From Colius striatus (taxonomy: Eukaryota; Chordata; Aves; Coliiformes; Coliidae), in NCBI RefSeq assembly GCF_028858725.1, contig NC_084763.1, positions 9,238,001-9,302,000 of the forward strand: a stretch of 64,000 nt of DNA, read 5' to 3'. A program made the translations under genes and the position numbers. This document shows, one piece after another, positions 61,131 through 64,000 of this stretch. Numbering within the stretch: the first letter of the stretch is position 1; each line of letters begins with the position of its first letter. The notes beneath the pieces were generated by a model. It did not search any database. It was not told the origin of the DNA and saw nothing but the letters and a program-made list of their open reading frames with translations.

Positions 61131-64000
61131 TAATTGGATGTGTGCAATTAAAATCTAATGCTCATAATCACTATGATGTCTAAGGTACTTGTAAAACTGA
61201 TGAATTCATGTGTGATTTCTCTGAAGTGCAGAAGTATTACAAGCACTATTTTCCAGCTGAAAAGCTGGAACGGAGACAATTATCTGTTAATATTGTTCTA
61301 CACATTAATTTTGGTAATGATGTTGTTATATGAAGCTTTCACACAGATCAGGGAGTAAGTAACGAGTCATCTTCCTTTCTTCAAGTGGCACAGACAAGGA
61401 AGAAAAGTACTGAAGGACAGTCCATTAAAGCAGTCAGTGCCATAGTGGTCTTGGTGTAGGAAGAAAAGAAGAAAGGAAAGATAGTTTCTAATGTGTTTGT
61501 TCATGCTTAATCATTGTAGTAGTATGACTGTAATACTACATGGACTTATTTAGTGCATCTTACTATGAGATTAGTTGTCAGACTCTGTCTTCAGCTATCT
61601 TAACTGAAGACGTCCTAGAAGTTGAGAGCTAAGACCAGTTGGATTTAGCTCCACAATCATGCTCTCTCTGGGCAGAAGCACTTCTTGCTTTAGTATTGTT
61701 CATTTCCACCCATTTGCTCACATAATCTTCTCATAGCAAGTTTTAAGTGTATTAGCTTATTATTAAACACTGAATAAAAGGAGTGCATTTACTTATGGAC
61801 CATGATCCATCTTTCTGGGAGGGCCTAAAGAAGGTGGCAGCAATATGAAGAGATACTTTTATATGTACCTCTTTGTCTTTTTAATGTCATTCTCAAGTAA
61901 TCCCTTAGGATTTGCCATTTATATTTCTGTATACACACTAGCTAAATACTTTTACAGGTAGTCTTTGATTTTTGTGTTTATATGTAAGCTACCATAGAAG
62001 TTAGGTGACATTCTTTTTATTTTCCCTCTTCAGTCCAACCACAGCAGTACCTACATGAACATGTATTTCCAGCCAGGTCTGTAAGCCTATGTCTTAAAAT
62101 TGGGCATTCAGTAAAATGCCTACATATATTTCTCCTCCAAACAATGGACAAAATCTAACACTGTTCTTAAAGTACTGACTTCTGATAAATGTTGTATTAG
62201 TAAGAGAAAGTCACAAAACTAATGATCACAACATTTCCAGCTCCAGCTTTCCAGATGTTTCCAGAAGTAAAATACCTTTCAGCAGTGTTTTTTAAGGTAT
62301 TGCTTGATCAGTTTTAGAATTGGTCAAATAATAGAAGTGTTTCATTAAACGGATTGTTTAGCTAATAAATGATATCCATTGTCCAATGCTACTCAAATAA
62401 TTCTGTTTTATGTATGCTCATCAGTTTGCATATAGAGCTAAGATAACCTTCATCTGGTAGAGCTCATTAATATGATCTAAATGGGTACAAACGTGTGGTC
62501 AAATCATCTTAAAGCAACTATGTGTTGATTGAAAATTTCCAGTGTGGCACTATGCCTGTGAACTCACTCGCCTGACAGACCTCACCCTTCGGTCTTGAAC
62601 CACTTGGTGGATTCAGTCAGAGGCAAAGATCATAAAGGCACTAAGAAGCTGCAAGTTATGTGAAATGTCACAAGGCAGGGGAAGATGTGGAAGGTTTCCT
62701 GCCAGGAGAGATGGCTATGCCACGAGCATAACTTGTGCTAAACTCATAAGAAACCTATTTTGGATAAAGTCTTTAGAAACACCATCCTCACAGAGTGATC
62801 ATCAGAGCTTACACTTTCTGAGAAACTAAATTGCCTTGGAGATAGAAATCTGTGGGAAACCTAGCTTTAGTTTTAGTCTTCAGAGGTGAGCTTATTTCTC
62901 AGAAAAAAACCCCATTACAAAAAAAGGGATATGCCTGAAAGCAAACTGAACACGTGGCAAACAAGGCAATATTCCTCTTTGCTAAATTAGCTGATACTAA
63001 GTGATTAGCACTATTGTTCAACTCAGCTGTTAACTCTTAGCTGATTTCCTAGTGCTTAATTCCCAGATAATTTCAAAAAGATTTATGCATGAGCTGGAAT
63101 GAAACATAGGCTTAAATGTAGTACCCACAAAGGCATTGTATAGGCACATATTTAATACAAAATAGTTTGAATCCAGGCTTCAGCAACATCTTTAAGCGCA
63201 CTGAAGTTGAAGGGATTACTCACATTCCTACATATCCCTGCAGCCTTGAGCCTTGTGTTGAACTATAGTGTAGTAACAGGTCAGTACAGAGGCTTATCTC
63301 TGAACTTTGCCCAGTAGGTTGAACCACTGAATGCTGGCTTCATTGAAAGAAGCCTCAATCAGTTAGTTGCTTCTCTTCTGCATCTGGCTTGGCAACCGGT
63401 CAAGGACAACAACAGTGCTCATTTCCTACTCATGTATTATGCACAATTTGCTTTGAATACCTTGTTTATTCTAACACAAAGGCTGTATTTTCATTTCATT
63501 TTGATACTGTATTGGTGGGAAGACATTAGAATTGAGGACTACTCAACTGTTGAGCCGCAGATCGATAGACCAAAAGTTTTTAAATGGCTTTGAAATGCCT
63601 GCATTGATAAAGCTATATCCATTATTCTTCCCTCTGCTACTGGGGCAGAAATAATAAATATTTTAAGAATCTCAAAATAGATGGAAGTAGTAATATTGAC
63701 TAAGCAGAAATCGTTTGTCGGGAGATTAAGTTTGAGCTGGTAGGATTTAAATATGCCTGGCATGTCAAAGCAATGTGACAAGCCAGTGTTTTCATAATGT
63801 TCTGCGTCTACCTCATAACTTGTTGTGAAAGGATGATGACTGTTGCCAGCTTGCTTTGTTCTTATTAATATTTTTGAAGATAAGAAAGTGAAATGGCTCC
63901 ATTTCAAGAATTAAGTCATTTCTTTGTGCCAAAATACTGACAAGAGCTCTTGGTGCGGGAAGATAAATTAGAGTTCTGACTCCTGCATCACAAAAAAAGA

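Larger units (their letters stand above)
40146..64000 (-). other. NPSR1: Presumed NPSR1 intron 2 (3' part), running off the window
   Basis: The acceptor ...ctttacag precedes exon 3 at 40145. No segment resembling exon 2 (TM1, ending ...LAIT with a split Asp codon) or exon 1 was found on the minus strand up to 64000, so the intron is probably at least 23.8 kb. Apart from the CR1 copies and simple repeats listed separately, the long stretches 40891-44700, 45148-57555, 57921-60794 and 61131-64000 show nothing recognisable. Confidence 0.65.

Noticed and set aside
62570..62640. Minus-strand ggttcaagacc resembling a tRNA B box
   Set aside because: No cloverleaf could be drawn around it and no A box at the right distance.

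Overview
This is vertebrate nuclear DNA, almost certainly from a bird. It has low gene density, no CpG island, long introns with GT-AG splice sites, and many CR1 LINE fragments ending in ATTCTATGATTCTATGA-type repeats. It also carries LTRs of kinds I associate with avian endogenous retroviruses. Species cannot be fixed from the sequence alone. No prokaryotic gene, CRISPR array, rRNA or convincing tRNA was seen.

The only protein-coding gene I can support is the middle and 3' part of NPSR1 (neuropeptide S receptor 1, a class A GPCR) on the minus strand. Six coding exons, equivalent to human exons 3-8, lie at 40145-40042, 39723-39630, 34399-34198, 25696-25620, 23651-23562 and 21499-21319. All are open, all intron phases agree from exon to exon, and together they encode TM2 through TM7 (about 250 residues) with the DRY, CWSP and NPLIY motifs and both extracellular disulfide cysteines. 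Exons 1-2 were not found and probably lie beyond position 64000, which would make intron 2 at least 23.8 kb. The C-terminal tail exon was not found either. Reading through the exon 8 donor gives a 12-residue tail and a stop at 21284-21282.

Layout: 1-21281 is downstream of NPSR1 and holds CR1 fragments, a degraded ERV LTR (about 4330-5390), a probable second LTR (about 14470-14825) and a 51-bp tandem duplication. 21282-40145 is the NPSR1 exon region. Intron 4 contains a 540-bp solo LTR with a 5-bp target-site duplication, and intron 5 contains a (TG)11 tract and a 45-bp direct repeat. 40146-64000 is presumed NPSR1 intron 2, with a nested CR1-in-CR1 insertion, more CR1 copies, simple repeats and a 20-bp poly-C tract.

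Points worth a second look are an isoleucine at the position of the human NPSR1 Asn107Ile polymorphism, the unresolved receptor C-terminus, and the two insertions whose target-site duplications can be read directly. I found no evidence of an undescribed multi-gene system here.
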